From Clostridia bacterium (GTDB taxonomy: Bacteria; Bacillota; Clostridia; TANB77; CAG-508): DNA of 64,000 bases. The notes beneath the pieces are model-generated. The model did not search any database and was not told the origin of the DNA. It worked only from the letters and a program-made list of their open reading frames with translations. Location: positions 62,001 through 126,000 of the forward strand of contig JAGAKS010000001.1 in the NCBI GenBank assembly GCA_017625465.1, given 5' to 3'. This document shows, piece by piece, positions 17,931 to 25,788 of the stretch. The first letter of the stretch is position 1. The number at the start of each line of letters is the position of its first letter. The translations under genes were made by a program, and so were the position numbers.

Positions 17931-18116
17931 ATGACTTATGAATTTGCGAAATATCCTGATGGTACATTAGGGGTATTTTCTAATATTGGGAAATTTGTTG
18001 AAAAAATTTTGGACAGTATAACAAGAAATAGACACTATACCTTTTGGCATAGTGTCTATTTCTTAGTTACAATTTGTCAGATTTATATAAATTTAAAATT
18101 GCTTATGTTACCATAA
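17931..18116 (+). CDS. Possible small protein of unknown function
   Basis: A 61-codon frame preceded by AAAGGAGAAA at a good distance. The first 30 residues (MTYEFAKYPDGTLGVFSNIG and on) look like real coding sequence. From about codon 31 the frame runs through a 13-bp hairpin (18026-18061) and becomes hydrophobic, which is odd for a genuine gene end. The true product may be shorter or the gene truncated. I do not recognise it. Confidence 0.35.
   Translation: MTYEFAKYPDGTLGVFSNIGKFVEKILDSITRNRHYTFWHSVYFLVTICQIYINLKLLMLP
18026..18061. terminator. Strong hairpin, likely terminator
   Basis: A perfect 13-bp stem (AAATAGACACTAT with its complement) around a 10-nt loop. T-rich sequence follows on both strands. 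It lies inside the end of the small frame at 17931-18116. Confidence 0.6.
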
Positions 18117-18188
18117 AAAGCAACGAAATAGTTTGAAATAATAGCATTAAAAAGTATTATTCATTATTTTTCTATTTCTGCTCTTTAT

Positions 18189-19016
18189 TTAATTACGTTC
18201 TTGCAAAGTATATTCTTCTAAATTTGGCAATTTAATATCTTCATCTGTTACTTCTTTTGTAAAATATTCTAATTTGGTAAAACCTGGATTTGTTAAATCA
18301 TCTACACCTACTGGCAATTTTGTTTCTTTACTTATATAAGTTGTTCTTCCACCAAATAGAACTGTTTTTATAATATTTAAAGTTATATTCTCATCTACTT
18401 CATATAAAAAATTTCCCATAGGAAAAATATGTTTTATTGCATAGCAACTTTCTCCATCTATCTTTTGGCTATACAAAATTGTTGGATGTTTAAGTGTATT
18501 TAGTAACATTGCTGAATATGTATAAGACAAATCTTCATCATAAGTATAGCTTGGGAAGAAACTACTTAAACCTTGCCCCATTACCAAAGATTTTGATAAC
18601 TCATATCTATACATCTTATTTTCTGGTTCTTTTACATCTTGATATGGAAGCATTTCTACTTTTTTTGTGCCATCTGGAGCATCAATAAATATGTATCCTG
18701 TTCCATCTTCTTCAGCTGTTTTATTAGGCAAATATTTTTGCCATAATTTTAATGTTGTTACATTATTTGTATCTTTACTTACTCTTTTTAATGACTTTAT
18801 AAAAACATTATCTTTTATAAAAACTTCTTGTGTTACCTCATAATCTGCGTCCATAGGTATTTGTATTTTCGAATAAAAATCTTATGAATTGTTTACTTTT
18901 TCGCTCATCGCTGTATATATATCAAAATATACTTTTGCTGTTATTAGCGAATGCACGAAGTATAAAACAATTAGAACCGCTAAAATAATTAAAAAACATT
19001 TTAAAAATTTTTTCAT
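18189..19016 (-). pseudogene. Single-TM extracellular protein interrupted by an in-frame TAA
   Basis: From the ATG at 19016 (AGGAGG site) the frame codes MKKFLKCFLIILAVLIVLYF, a membrane anchor. It meets TAA at 18882-18884 after SEKVNN-S, then continues in the same frame as DFYSKIQIPMDADYEV for 231 more residues to 18189. The body after the stop resembles small Firmicute anchored proteins in which a TM segment is followed by an NST-N-Y type junction. With a sense codon at the TAA the product would be 275 residues. Downstream translation could restart at an ATG near 18854, but without the anchor. A nonsense mutation or a base error are the simplest explanations. Function unknown. Confidence 0.7.
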
Positions 19017-19110
19017 AATCTTTCCTCCTTGTCTTTTGTGCAACCTAACTATCATAAGCATAAACTCCATATTTATTATATTAAAATAAATTTATAAAAA
19101 CAAGTAATAA

Positions 19111-19139
19111 TTGAAAATTACTTACTTTTATGATATAAG
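19111..19139 (+). promoter_or_regulatory. Promoter of the membrane-anchored protein at 19166
   Basis: TTGAAA and TATAAG with a 17-bp spacer, about 27 bp before the ATG at 19166. Confidence 0.65.
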
Positions 19140-19165
19140 TACATTAACAAAGCTTGGAGGAGTTT

Positions 19166-19642
19166 ATGAATAAAAGAATTATTATAACTATTAGCATAAT
19201 AATTATAACAATTTTAATTTTGACTATATTACTATTATTAAACAATTATATCAATCATCCAAAAATAGTGATTGGTATAGCAAAAATTACTGGAAAAGAA
19301 ATTTCTGATTTAAACAGTAAGTTTGAAGAATTTTATGGCACTAATAAATCCGAAGATTTGAAAAAACTTTTGCAGTATTGTATAAAAAATTATAAAGAAA
19401 ATTTTTTGGAATATATTAAAATTCCCAAAATAAAGTACATAACAGAAAGCAATGAAATTTTATTAAAATTTGAAAATGAAAACTTGTCTGAAAACGAAGA
19501 AGAAACAAAATACTATCTAGGTATAAATGAACTTATAGAAAATATCTCATCTGATAAATTATATAAAGTAGATTTTAAATATATGCAAGAAACTTTTGAT
19601 AATGTTTCTTTGATAGAAGAAATTGAAATTACTGAATTATAA
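19166..19642 (+). CDS. Uncharacterised protein with one N-terminal membrane anchor
   Basis: The ATG at 19166 is chosen because GGAGGAG lies 4-10 bp before it; a TTG at 19154 would fall on the ribosome site. The 158-residue product has a very hydrophobic N-terminal helix (about residues 4-26, nearly all Ile/Leu/Thr). A soluble, Glu/Lys-rich domain rich in predicted helices follows, presumably outside the cell. No lipobox cysteine and no known motif are seen. It is monocistronic with its own promoter. I do not recognise the family. Confidence 0.75.
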   Translation: MNKRIIITISIIIITILILTILLLLNNYINHPKIVIGIAKITGKEISDLNSKFEEFYGTNKSEDLKKLLQYCIKNYKENFLEYIKIPKIKYITESNEILLKFENENLSENEEETKYYLGINELIENISSDKLYKVDFKYMQETFDNVSLIEEIEITEL

Positions 19643-19685
19643 AATAATCATACGTAATAAAAAAATGTATTGTTCAAAATATCAG

Positions 19686-19714
19686 TTGATAAAAAAACAA
19701 TTTTATTATATAAT
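19686..19714 (+). promoter_or_regulatory. Promoter of the MNT-HEPN pair
   Basis: TTGATA and a perfect TATAAT with a 17-bp spacer, about 40 bp before the first ATG. Confidence 0.75.
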
Positions 19715-19754
19715 AAATATGATAATTTAATTTTAGTGTAAGGAGTTTAGAACT

Positions 19755-20099
19755 ATGCCAAATACTTTAAAAAGTATTTTAACTGAATATGTAAAAGGAA
19801 TTCTTGATATTGTTGGTGATAATCTTGATAAAGTAATATTATTTGGATCTTACGTAAAAAATAATCAGAATTCAAATGGTGAAATTAGCGATATTGATAT
19901 TATGATTTTAGTAAATATTGATGAAGAAAATATTAAAAACCTTGAAACTAAAATATTAGACTACAGTTATGATATGGATTTGAAGCATAATATATTGTTA
20001 TCCCCTATTGTGGAAACAGTAAATAATTATAATAATAGAATTAAATATATGCCATTTTATCAAAATGTTGAAAAGGAAGGTGTTATTTTAAGTGCTTAG
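19755..20099 (+). CDS. MNT-type minimal nucleotidyltransferase (antitoxin of MNT-HEPN pair)
   Basis: A 114-residue protein of the pol-beta-like minimal nucleotidyltransferase family. ILFGSYVKN carries the GS motif, and ISDIDIMILV holds the D-x-D metal site 12-13 residues later. In MNT-HEPN modules this protein adenylylates the HEPN toxin and neutralises it. TAAGGAG precedes the ATG. It overlaps the HEPN gene by 8 bp, so the two are translationally coupled. The order MNT first, HEPN second differs from the HepT-MntA order of the best-studied pair. Membership of the family is clear; toxin-antitoxin action is by family. Confidence 0.85.
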   Translation: MPNTLKSILTEYVKGILDIVGDNLDKVILFGSYVKNNQNSNGEISDIDIMILVNIDEENIKNLETKILDYSYDMDLKHNILLSPIVETVNNYNNRIKYMPFYQNVEKEGVILSA

Positions 20100-20490
20100 T
20101 AAAGAAATTCTTGATTTAGCTAATTATAGATTAAGTCAAGCAAAAGAAAATATAGAAGAAGCTGAAATATTATTTAATATTAATAAATTTAAAGGAGCTA
20201 GTAATAGAGCTTACTACGCAATATTTCATGCTATTAAAGCAATTTTAGCATTAGAACAAAAAGATTTTAAAAAACATTCTTCTGTAATCGCATATTTTAA
20301 TCAAGAATATATTAGTAAAGCTATTTTCCCAAAAGAATTAGGAAGAGATATCACTAATATAAGACTTTATAGAGAAAAAAGTGATTATGTAGATTTTTAT
20401 ATTATTACAAAAGATGATTGTAAAATTCAAATAGACAAAGCTAAAAATATAGTTAGTTCAGTAGAAGAATATTTGTCAAAAATAATATAA
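20092..20490 (+). CDS. HEPN-domain protein (toxin of MNT-HEPN pair)
   Basis: A 132-residue, all-helical HEPN protein starting at GTG inside the end of the MNT gene; GGAAGG lies upstream. NRAYYAIFHAIKAIL contains R-x6-H (R-AYYAIF-H), which fits the R-x4-6-H catalytic pattern of HEPN RNases, with the conserved KKHSSVIAYF block after it and YREKSDYVDF near the end. HEPN partners of MNT proteins are RNases that act as toxins. A terminator hairpin follows directly. This is the second HEPN protein in the window, after the AbiF-like one. Confidence 0.85.
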   Translation: MLSKEILDLANYRLSQAKENIEEAEILFNINKFKGASNRAYYAIFHAIKAILALEQKDFKKHSSVIAYFNQEYISKAIFPKELGRDITNIRLYREKSDYVDFYIITKDDCKIQIDKAKNIVSSVEEYLSKII

Positions 20491-20500
20491 TGGTACTTTC

Positions 20501-20536
20501 ACAGTTGAATTTTTAACGAATTCAACTGTTTTTTTA
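20501..20536 (+). terminator. Terminator of the MNT-HEPN operon
   Basis: ACAGTTGAAT pairs with ATTCAACTGT, followed by TTTTTTT, 10 bp after the HEPN stop. Confidence 0.85.
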
Positions 20537-20542
20537 TTCAAA

Positions 20543-20587
20543 TAAAAAACAAGTTAAGCATACCATTTGGTATATTGCTTAACTTGT
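20543..20587 (-). terminator. Terminator of the SleB-like gene
   Basis: On the minus strand ACAAGTTAAGCA pairs with TGCTTAACTTGT, with ATACCA/TGGTAT inside the stem, followed by TTTTTT. It backs onto the plus-strand terminator. Confidence 0.85.
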
Positions 20588-20606
20588 CTCCGAGATTTAA
20601 AACTAC

Positions 20607-21431
20607 TTACTCATTGAACTCATTGTGAAAACAATGTCCGCCGATAGGAAGCTCCTCTATGCCTGTTCTTATTTGTTTCTGATAACCAGTTACACCTTCT
20701 GGATCATAAAAGTAACATGCACCTTCTTCAAAAAGTTTTCTGGTAGGATCCCATCCTAGACATGCTTGTTCAACTGCTCTCATACAGTCAGGATAATCTG
20801 CTAACATACTATCTGTCACGCCTTCAATGTCTGCGAACTGAAGATTTTGTGTTACAATAGAATAAATGCTATCATTAGTAAAGAATGGATCATCTGAATA
20901 ATACCTATTAATTACTACTGCTGCTACTGCAACTTGTCCCTCAAAACATTCTCCACGAGCTTCACGGTATACTACTTTCGCAATATACTTCTTCTCCTGT
21001 TCCGTAAAATTGTAAAAATAGGTTTCCCCTGGCTCATAAGCAGAAATCTGCGGTTCTAAAGGTTCAGTTACTAATTCTGTTTCTGTAATCTTTGGCGTAA
21101 CTGTTGCCATAGTTGGCGTTGGTGTTTCTGTTGTCTCATTAATTGTTATGGTACTATAATGCGTATCACTTTCAACCATTGGACTAAACTTTGGCTCCAT
21201 TACGCAAGCTTCGACCATTGTAGTTAAAGGAACAACTTCTACCTCAGCGCTATCTTGAGCTTGTGATTTGAAAACATTGACTATGAATAGAAATAGGCAA
21301 ATTATACATCCCAACGATGTAAGAAATATAGTCCGTCTACACCATAACATAATCAAACGCCTTCTACGCATTCTGCGTCTTCTAGCTCTTAAGCTTTCCC
21401 GTCTGTGTGCTACTGTTTCTGTTTGTTTCAT
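20607..21431 (-). CDS. Membrane-anchored SleB-like cell wall hydrolase
   Basis: A 274-residue protein. The N-terminus is very basic (RRESLRARRRRMRRRRLIML), then a membrane helix at about residues 30-50, then a Thr/Pro/Glu-rich spacer. The Hydrolase_2 (SleB C-terminal) domain starts near 150: KKYIAKVVYREARGECFEGQ with the catalytic glutamate in YREARGE, VAAVVINR, and a late ACYFYDPEG. SleB is a lytic transglycosylase of spore cortex; vegetative paralogues also exist. The usual N-terminal peptidoglycan-binding domain is absent, so this resembles CwlJ-like or vegetative forms. Higher GC than its neighbours and a single-gene unit suggest acquisition. Confidence 0.85.
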   Translation of the reverse strand: MKQTETVAHRRESLRARRRRMRRRRLIMLWCRRTIFLTSLGCIICLFLFIVNVFKSQAQDSAEVEVVPLTTMVEACVMEPKFSPMVESDTHYSTITINETTETPTPTMATVTPKITETELVTEPLEPQISAYEPGETYFYNFTEQEKKYIAKVVYREARGECFEGQVAVAAVVINRYYSDDPFFTNDSIYSIVTQNLQFADIEGVTDSMLADYPDCMRAVEQACLGWDPTRKLFEEGACYFYDPEGVTGYQKQIRTGIEELPIGGHCFHNEFNE

Positions 21432-21644
21432 AAATATCTCTCCTTTGAATATTACATATACACTATGTAAAAAAATTTTCTTATAGAAAACAAAAAGTCC
21501 TCAATTTATTATACCATATTTTAACATATAAATCAAATTTGCTTACAGCTTCTAGTAACATACTAGTTTTTACTAATATTAATATTTGACTTTTTTATTA
21601 TAAATGATATAATTTTAATATCTTTTAAAAAGGAGATTAAACGC

Positions 21645-22235
21645 ATGAACAAATTTGTAAAATACTTATTATGTATCTTTTTCAGCATCTTAACAATAAA
21701 TTTCTTAGTTAATTTAATTGGATTTTTTAAATATAACTCATCTTATTTAATTGCACCTCAAATAAAAAACAACTTGCAATCTGAAAGTCTTATCTCCACT
21801 GGAAAAGAATTAGAAGAAAAACTAAATACACAAGTAAATGCTTTAAAGGAACAAACCAGTGAAAATTATCCTGCACTTGGAATAATATACTATCAAACCA
21901 TTGCACACTATTCTAGTGTAACCGTTATTCAAAATTTCTTATTCTCTTTGGTAGCAGGTTTCGCACTTGGTAATATTATATTTTTTATCTTTATATCAGG
22001 CTTGCATAGTTACAAACTAGTACTAGTACTTATTCTTGCATTATTTGTTACAAGTACTTTATTTGCACTTTCTGATATTTACACATCTTATGCTAACAAT
22101 GAAAGTAGCAATTTCGGTCTTTCTCAAATTTTCTGGAATATGGAGTTAACTGCTATATTATATACAGTTATATGTATATTAGCTATAATAGTAAAAAAAG
22201 TATATCAAACTTATTATGAAATTAGATATTCTTAA
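21645..22235 (+). CDS. Uncharacterised four-TM membrane protein
   Basis: A 196-residue protein with a hydrophobic N-terminal helix (about 8-27), a 65-residue extracellular segment with polar and helical character, then three more membrane helices (about 100-125, 127-147, 165-188). A good AAAGGAG site precedes the ATG. It stands alone between the SleB-like gene and spoVG and shares a bidirectional terminator with spoVG. I recognise no family. The 160-bp stretch upstream (21487-21644) is AT-rich and holds no other gene. Confidence 0.7.
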   Translation: MNKFVKYLLCIFFSILTINFLVNLIGFFKYNSSYLIAPQIKNNLQSESLISTGKELEEKLNTQVNALKEQTSENYPALGIIYYQTIAHYSSVTVIQNFLFSLVAGFALGNIIFFIFISGLHSYKLVLVLILALFVTSTLFALSDIYTSYANNESSNFGLSQIFWNMELTAILYTVICILAIIVKKVYQTYYEIRYS

Positions 22236-22245
22236 AAAGACAAAA

Positions 22246-22270
22246 AAAGAGCATTGTAACAATGCTCTTT
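22246..22270. terminator. Bidirectional terminator between the membrane protein gene and spoVG
   Basis: AAAGAGCATTG pairs with CAATGCTCTTT around a tiny loop, flanked by A-runs and T-runs suited to both convergent genes. Confidence 0.9.
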
Positions 22271-22294
22271 AAAAATAACATATTTTAATCTATA

Positions 22295-22576
22295 TTATTC
22301 TGCTGACTCTGTTTCTGGAGCTTCATAAGCTTCTAAAATAGCTTTTTGAATTTTTTCTCTAGTATCAGCGTTGATTGGATGAGCTATATCTTTGAATTCT
22401 CCGCTTGGAGTTTTTCTACTTGGCATAGCTATGAATAATCCATTTTGACTTTCGATAACTTTGATATCGTGAATTACGAATTCATCATCGAATGTTACAG
22501 AAGCAACAGCTTTCATTCTGTTTTCTGAATTTACTTTTCTTAAACGTACATCTGTGATTTGCATTTTCTTAAGCAC
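22295..22576 (-). CDS. spoVG: Septation/regulatory protein SpoVG
   Basis: A 93-residue protein matching SpoVG along its whole length: [11 protein letters not shown] at residues 4-14, [20 protein letters not shown], and [15 protein letters not shown]. SpoVG is a small nucleic-acid-binding regulator that affects septation, sporulation and envelope genes. AAGAGGTGCTT precedes the start. A TATAAT box lies at 22594-22599 on the minus strand with only a weak -35. It is divergent from murC. The C-terminus is short and acidic, as usual. High confidence. Confidence 0.95.
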   Translation of the reverse strand: MLKKMQITDVRLRKVNSENRMKAVASVTFDDEFVIHDIKVIESQNGLFIAMPSRKTPSGEFKDIAHPINADTREKIQKAILEAYEAPETESAE

Positions 22577-22751
22577 CTCTTTCTTATAGTTTTATTATAC
22601 ATATTTTATTATGTACAATTAATATATTCGCCAAAAAAAATTTTTTTCCTTCTATTTTTTACAATATTTTTAAAATTTTTTTGAAATTTTTTATTCATAT
22701 ATCTTTTAGACAATAATATACTATATTATTATAACTTTTTTCTATTTTTGG

Positions 22752-22780
22752 TTGAAAATATCCTTGTAAAAGTATATAAT
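22752..22780 (+). promoter_or_regulatory. Promoter of murC
   Basis: TTGAAA and TATAAT with a 17-bp spacer, about 30 bp before the GTG start. Confidence 0.8.
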
Positions 22781-22812
22781 GTCAAAGGAATATTAAGGCT
22801 TGGAGGCATATT

Positions 22813-24213
22813 GTGGAAATTACATTAAATGATTTAAAAAAATATAAACATATACATCTAATTGGTATTGGTGGAATTAGTATGAGCGCTATTGCTGAAA
22901 CCTTACTAAACTGGGGTTTTACTGTTACTGGCTCTGATGCTACCGCTAGTGAAATTACTGATAGACTTAATGCTCATGGTGCAAAAGTTACTATCGGTCA
23001 TGATTTAGAAAATCCTAAAAAAGCAGATTTAATTGTATACTCTGCTGCTATAAAAGAGGAAGACCCTGAAATTATTATAGCAAATGAAAACAATGTAAAA
23101 TTAATTGGTCGTGGAGAATTTGTTGGTTGGCTTACAAAGCTTTACAAACAAGCTATTTGTGTTTCTGGAACACACGGTAAAACAACAACTACTTCTATGA
23201 TTTCCGTTTGTTTTGTTGAAGCAGAAAAAGATCCTACCATTCAAGTTGGAGCTATATTAAAAAATATTAATGGAAATTATCGTGTAGGAAATAGCGAATA
23301 TTTCATCTTAGAATCTTGCGAATACAAAGCAAATTTCTTAAAATTTGTGCCAAACACAGAAGTAATATTAAACATTGACAATGATCATTTAGACTTTTAT
23401 AAAACCTTTGATAATATTGTAAAAACTTTTAGAGAATTTGCTTCTATTCCATCTGAAAGTGAACTTGTAGTTACAAATGCAGATGATAAAAACTGCTTAA
23501 AACTAAAAGAAGTTGTTCGTGGTCAATTTGTCACTTTTGGAATAGAAAATCAAAATGCAAATTATGTTGCAAAAAATATTGTTTTTGATGATAATGGTTT
23601 TGCTACTTTTGAAGTATATAAAAATAAAGAATTTTTTGTAACCATTTCTCTATCTGTTGCTGGTAAACACAATGTATTAAATGCTTTAGCTTGTACTGCT
23701 GTGTGTGATTTCTATAATATCGATACAACTACAATTGCAAAAGCACTAAGAAACTTTACTGGCGCTGAACGCCGTTTAGAATACAAAGGTACTTATAATG
23801 ATTTTTCTGTATTTGATGACTATGGTCACCACCCTACTGAAATTTTGGCAACAGCTAATGCAATAAAAAACAAAAAATATAACGAATCTTGGGTTATTTT
23901 CCAGCCTCATACATATAGTAGAACAAAAACACATTTAGATGCATTTGCAAAAGTTTTAGAAAATTTTGATCATATTATTGTTGTAGATATATATGCAGCT
24001 CGTGAACAAAATACTTTTAATATTTCTTCAAAAGATTTAGTAGATACAATTAATAAAAATGGTAAACACGCACTTTATATGCCTGATTTTCAAGAAGTTG
24101 CTAAGTATATTCAAGATAATGCAAAGCCTAAAGATATAGTTTTAACTTTAGGAGCTGGAACTATTACAGATTTAGGTCCAATCATAGTAAATAAAGCAGA
24201 AGCTTTGGTTTAA
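22813..24213 (+). CDS. murC: UDP-N-acetylmuramate--L-alanine ligase
   Basis: A 466-residue Mur ligase. The N-terminal UDP-binding Rossmann motif is HLIGIGGISMSAIAE (residues 15-29). The ATP loop is GTHGKTTTT (119-127). YGHHPTEI near 340 is the typical MurC block of the C-terminal domain. It adds L-Ala to UDP-MurNAc with ATP hydrolysis in the cytoplasm, the first peptide step of peptidoglycan synthesis. The start is GTG at 22813 with TTGGAGG 5-11 bp upstream. Length is typical. Its last codons overlap a terminator hairpin and the last codons of the convergent gene by 4 bp. Confidence 0.97.
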   Translation: MEITLNDLKKYKHIHLIGIGGISMSAIAETLLNWGFTVTGSDATASEITDRLNAHGAKVTIGHDLENPKKADLIVYSAAIKEEDPEIIIANENNVKLIGRGEFVGWLTKLYKQAICVSGTHGKTTTTSMISVCFVEAEKDPTIQVGAILKNINGNYRVGNSEYFILESCEYKANFLKFVPNTEVILNIDNDHLDFYKTFDNIVKTFREFASIPSESELVVTNADDKNCLKLKEVVRGQFVTFGIENQNANYVAKNIVFDDNGFATFEVYKNKEFFVTISLSVAGKHNVLNALACTAVCDFYNIDTTTIAKALRNFTGAERRLEYKGTYNDFSVFDDYGHHPTEILATANAIKNKKYNESWVIFQPHTYSRTKTHLDAFAKVLENFDHIIVVDIYAAREQNTFNISSKDLVDTINKNGKHALYMPDFQEVAKYIQDNAKPKDIVLTLGAGTITDLGPIIVNKAEALV

Positions 24214-24232
24214 TCCAAAGCTTCTTTTTTTA
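24198..24232 (+). terminator. Terminator embedded in the overlapping ends of murC and the convergent gene
   Basis: AGAAGCTTTGG pairs with CCAAAGCTTCT (11 bp, 6-nt loop), then TTTTTTT on the plus strand. The stem includes the last codons of murC and of the opposite gene, which saves space at a convergent junction. Confidence 0.85.
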
Positions 24233-25748
24233 CATTTTCATACAAATTCCAAAATATATCTGAATAAATAATTTTCCAATTTTCATCCTCTTGTAATTTA
24301 CTAGATAAATCAGATGATGTCTGTATTGCAACATGTGTAATACCATATTTATCAAAACATTCGCTATAATCTTTCTTGCCCATAGATGTCCAATACCAGT
24401 CTTTTAACACTGTACAACCTGGATTAAATTCTTCACAAAATACTTCTGAACGAGAATCTACAAAGGTTTTTATTCCTCTAAATTCCAAATAACTACCATA
24501 ATTAAAATCATTATACAATTTCATTTTTGAAGCATCTACATTTTCTAAGATGTAATCTGAAAGTTCTACTGGATAATATTGTTTCGGTACAAGTTCATTT
24601 TGTGAAGTACGAATAAAATTTATAGACATTACAATTATAAACAACAAGCACATTAAAACGGTATTAGCTATAACTAAACATTTATTAATTTTCCAATCAT
24701 TATATTTGAAGAAATCATTTATAATTCTAACAATACACATACCAGATATATATACAAAATAATAAAAACTTCTATATGCTCCCATTGTTAAAACTGCAAA
24801 ACCTGCTATGTAAAAAATATCTACTACTTTTATTTTTTGTTTTCCATTTACCATAAGCAGAATTAAAACTAATAAAATTGTATAGAATAATTTGTTATTT
24901 GAAAAAGTTGTTGGTGATAACTCTCCAATAAACACTGTAGAAAAACCAGACATGTTTTTAAATATGTAAACATAAGGCAAAGCTCCAAAAGGATTTATAA
25001 AAGCAACTATAAGAGTAACTCCTAGAGTAATCATTAGTTGTTTAAAATGCTTTACCTCTTCTATCTCAATTTTAGGGATTTTATATCTTGCTATATACAT
25101 AAGCTGTTCTACAATATATGGTAAAAACATTAGTAAATATATCATAAACACAGAGGCATGAATATTTACCAATAAAATCGTCATAACTACTATAAATACT
25201 GAATATCTAAGCTTGCCAGTTTCTATAATTTTTTGTATAAAATAATATTCTAATATTATAAAAATAAAAGAAAATTGCCAAGCTCTCGCATAAAAAGAAT
25301 ATTGACATAAATACCAAGTAAAAAGCGTATAGGCTAAAGATAATTTCCAATTTTTGCACATTTTATATGACACAAAAAATACCAATCCTAAAGTAATTAT
25401 CGCCATAATTACAGTATAAATGTATATGCCGTCTATTCCAACATGATTATAAAGCGTAGCTATAAAGACATCATATAACCATCTAGGATTACTAAAATTT
25501 AAGCCTTCGTGCCAAGTTAAAATTTCTGACTTTTGAATACCATTTTGCAAAATATTATTTCCCATTGCTATGGTAAAAAAAGTATCATTTGTAATTTCTT
25601 TATTTACAAATGGAAATGCAAATTTAACCTCTTTCATTGTTTTGGCAAAACCAATAGCTATATTAAATTGTTTTAAAATAGCAAAACAAAGAACAATTAA
25701 AAGTGCTATCAATATTAAGTTAAATCCATTTTCTTTTATCTTTTTCAT
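24210..25748 (-). CDS. Polytopic membrane protein, GT-C glycosyltransferase-like
   Basis: A 512-residue protein with about 10-11 membrane helices. A short loop after the first helices has NDTFFTIAMGNNILQNG and then HEGLNFSNPRWLYDVF, an arrangement seen in GT-C fold enzymes. The C-terminal soluble part of about 120 residues includes KLYNDFNYGSYLEFRGIKTF and VDSRSEVFCEEF, a pattern common in large uncharacterised GT-C-like proteins of Gram-positives. It would transfer a sugar from a polyprenyl-phosphate donor outside the membrane. It is separated from spoIVB by about 40 bp and lies at the end of the minus-strand run. No substrate known. Confidence 0.7.
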   Translation of the reverse strand: MKKIKENGFNLILIALLIVLCFAILKQFNIAIGFAKTMKEVKFAFPFVNKEITNDTFFTIAMGNNILQNGIQKSEILTWHEGLNFSNPRWLYDVFIATLYNHVGIDGIYIYTVIMAIITLGLVFFVSYKMCKNWKLSLAYTLFTWYLCQYSFYARAWQFSFIFIILEYYFIQKIIETGKLRYSVFIVVMTILLVNIHASVFMIYLLMFLPYIVEQLMYIARYKIPKIEIEEVKHFKQLMITLGVTLIVAFINPFGALPYVYIFKNMSGFSTVFIGELSPTTFSNNKLFYTILLVLILLMVNGKQKIKVVDIFYIAGFAVLTMGAYRSFYYFVYISGMCIVRIINDFFKYNDWKINKCLVIANTVLMCLLFIIVMSINFIRTSQNELVPKQYYPVELSDYILENVDASKMKLYNDFNYGSYLEFRGIKTFVDSRSEVFCEEFNPGCTVLKDWYWTSMGKKDYSECFDKYGITHVAIQTSSDLSSKLQEDENWKIIYSDIFWNLYENVKKEALD

Positions 25749-25788
25749 AACACAATGATTATATCAATAGCTATTTATTTTTTCAACA

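Noticed and set aside
19154..19165. A TTG start for the anchored protein at 19166
   Set aside because: The bases are the ribosome site of the ATG at 19166, so the four extra residues are not translated.
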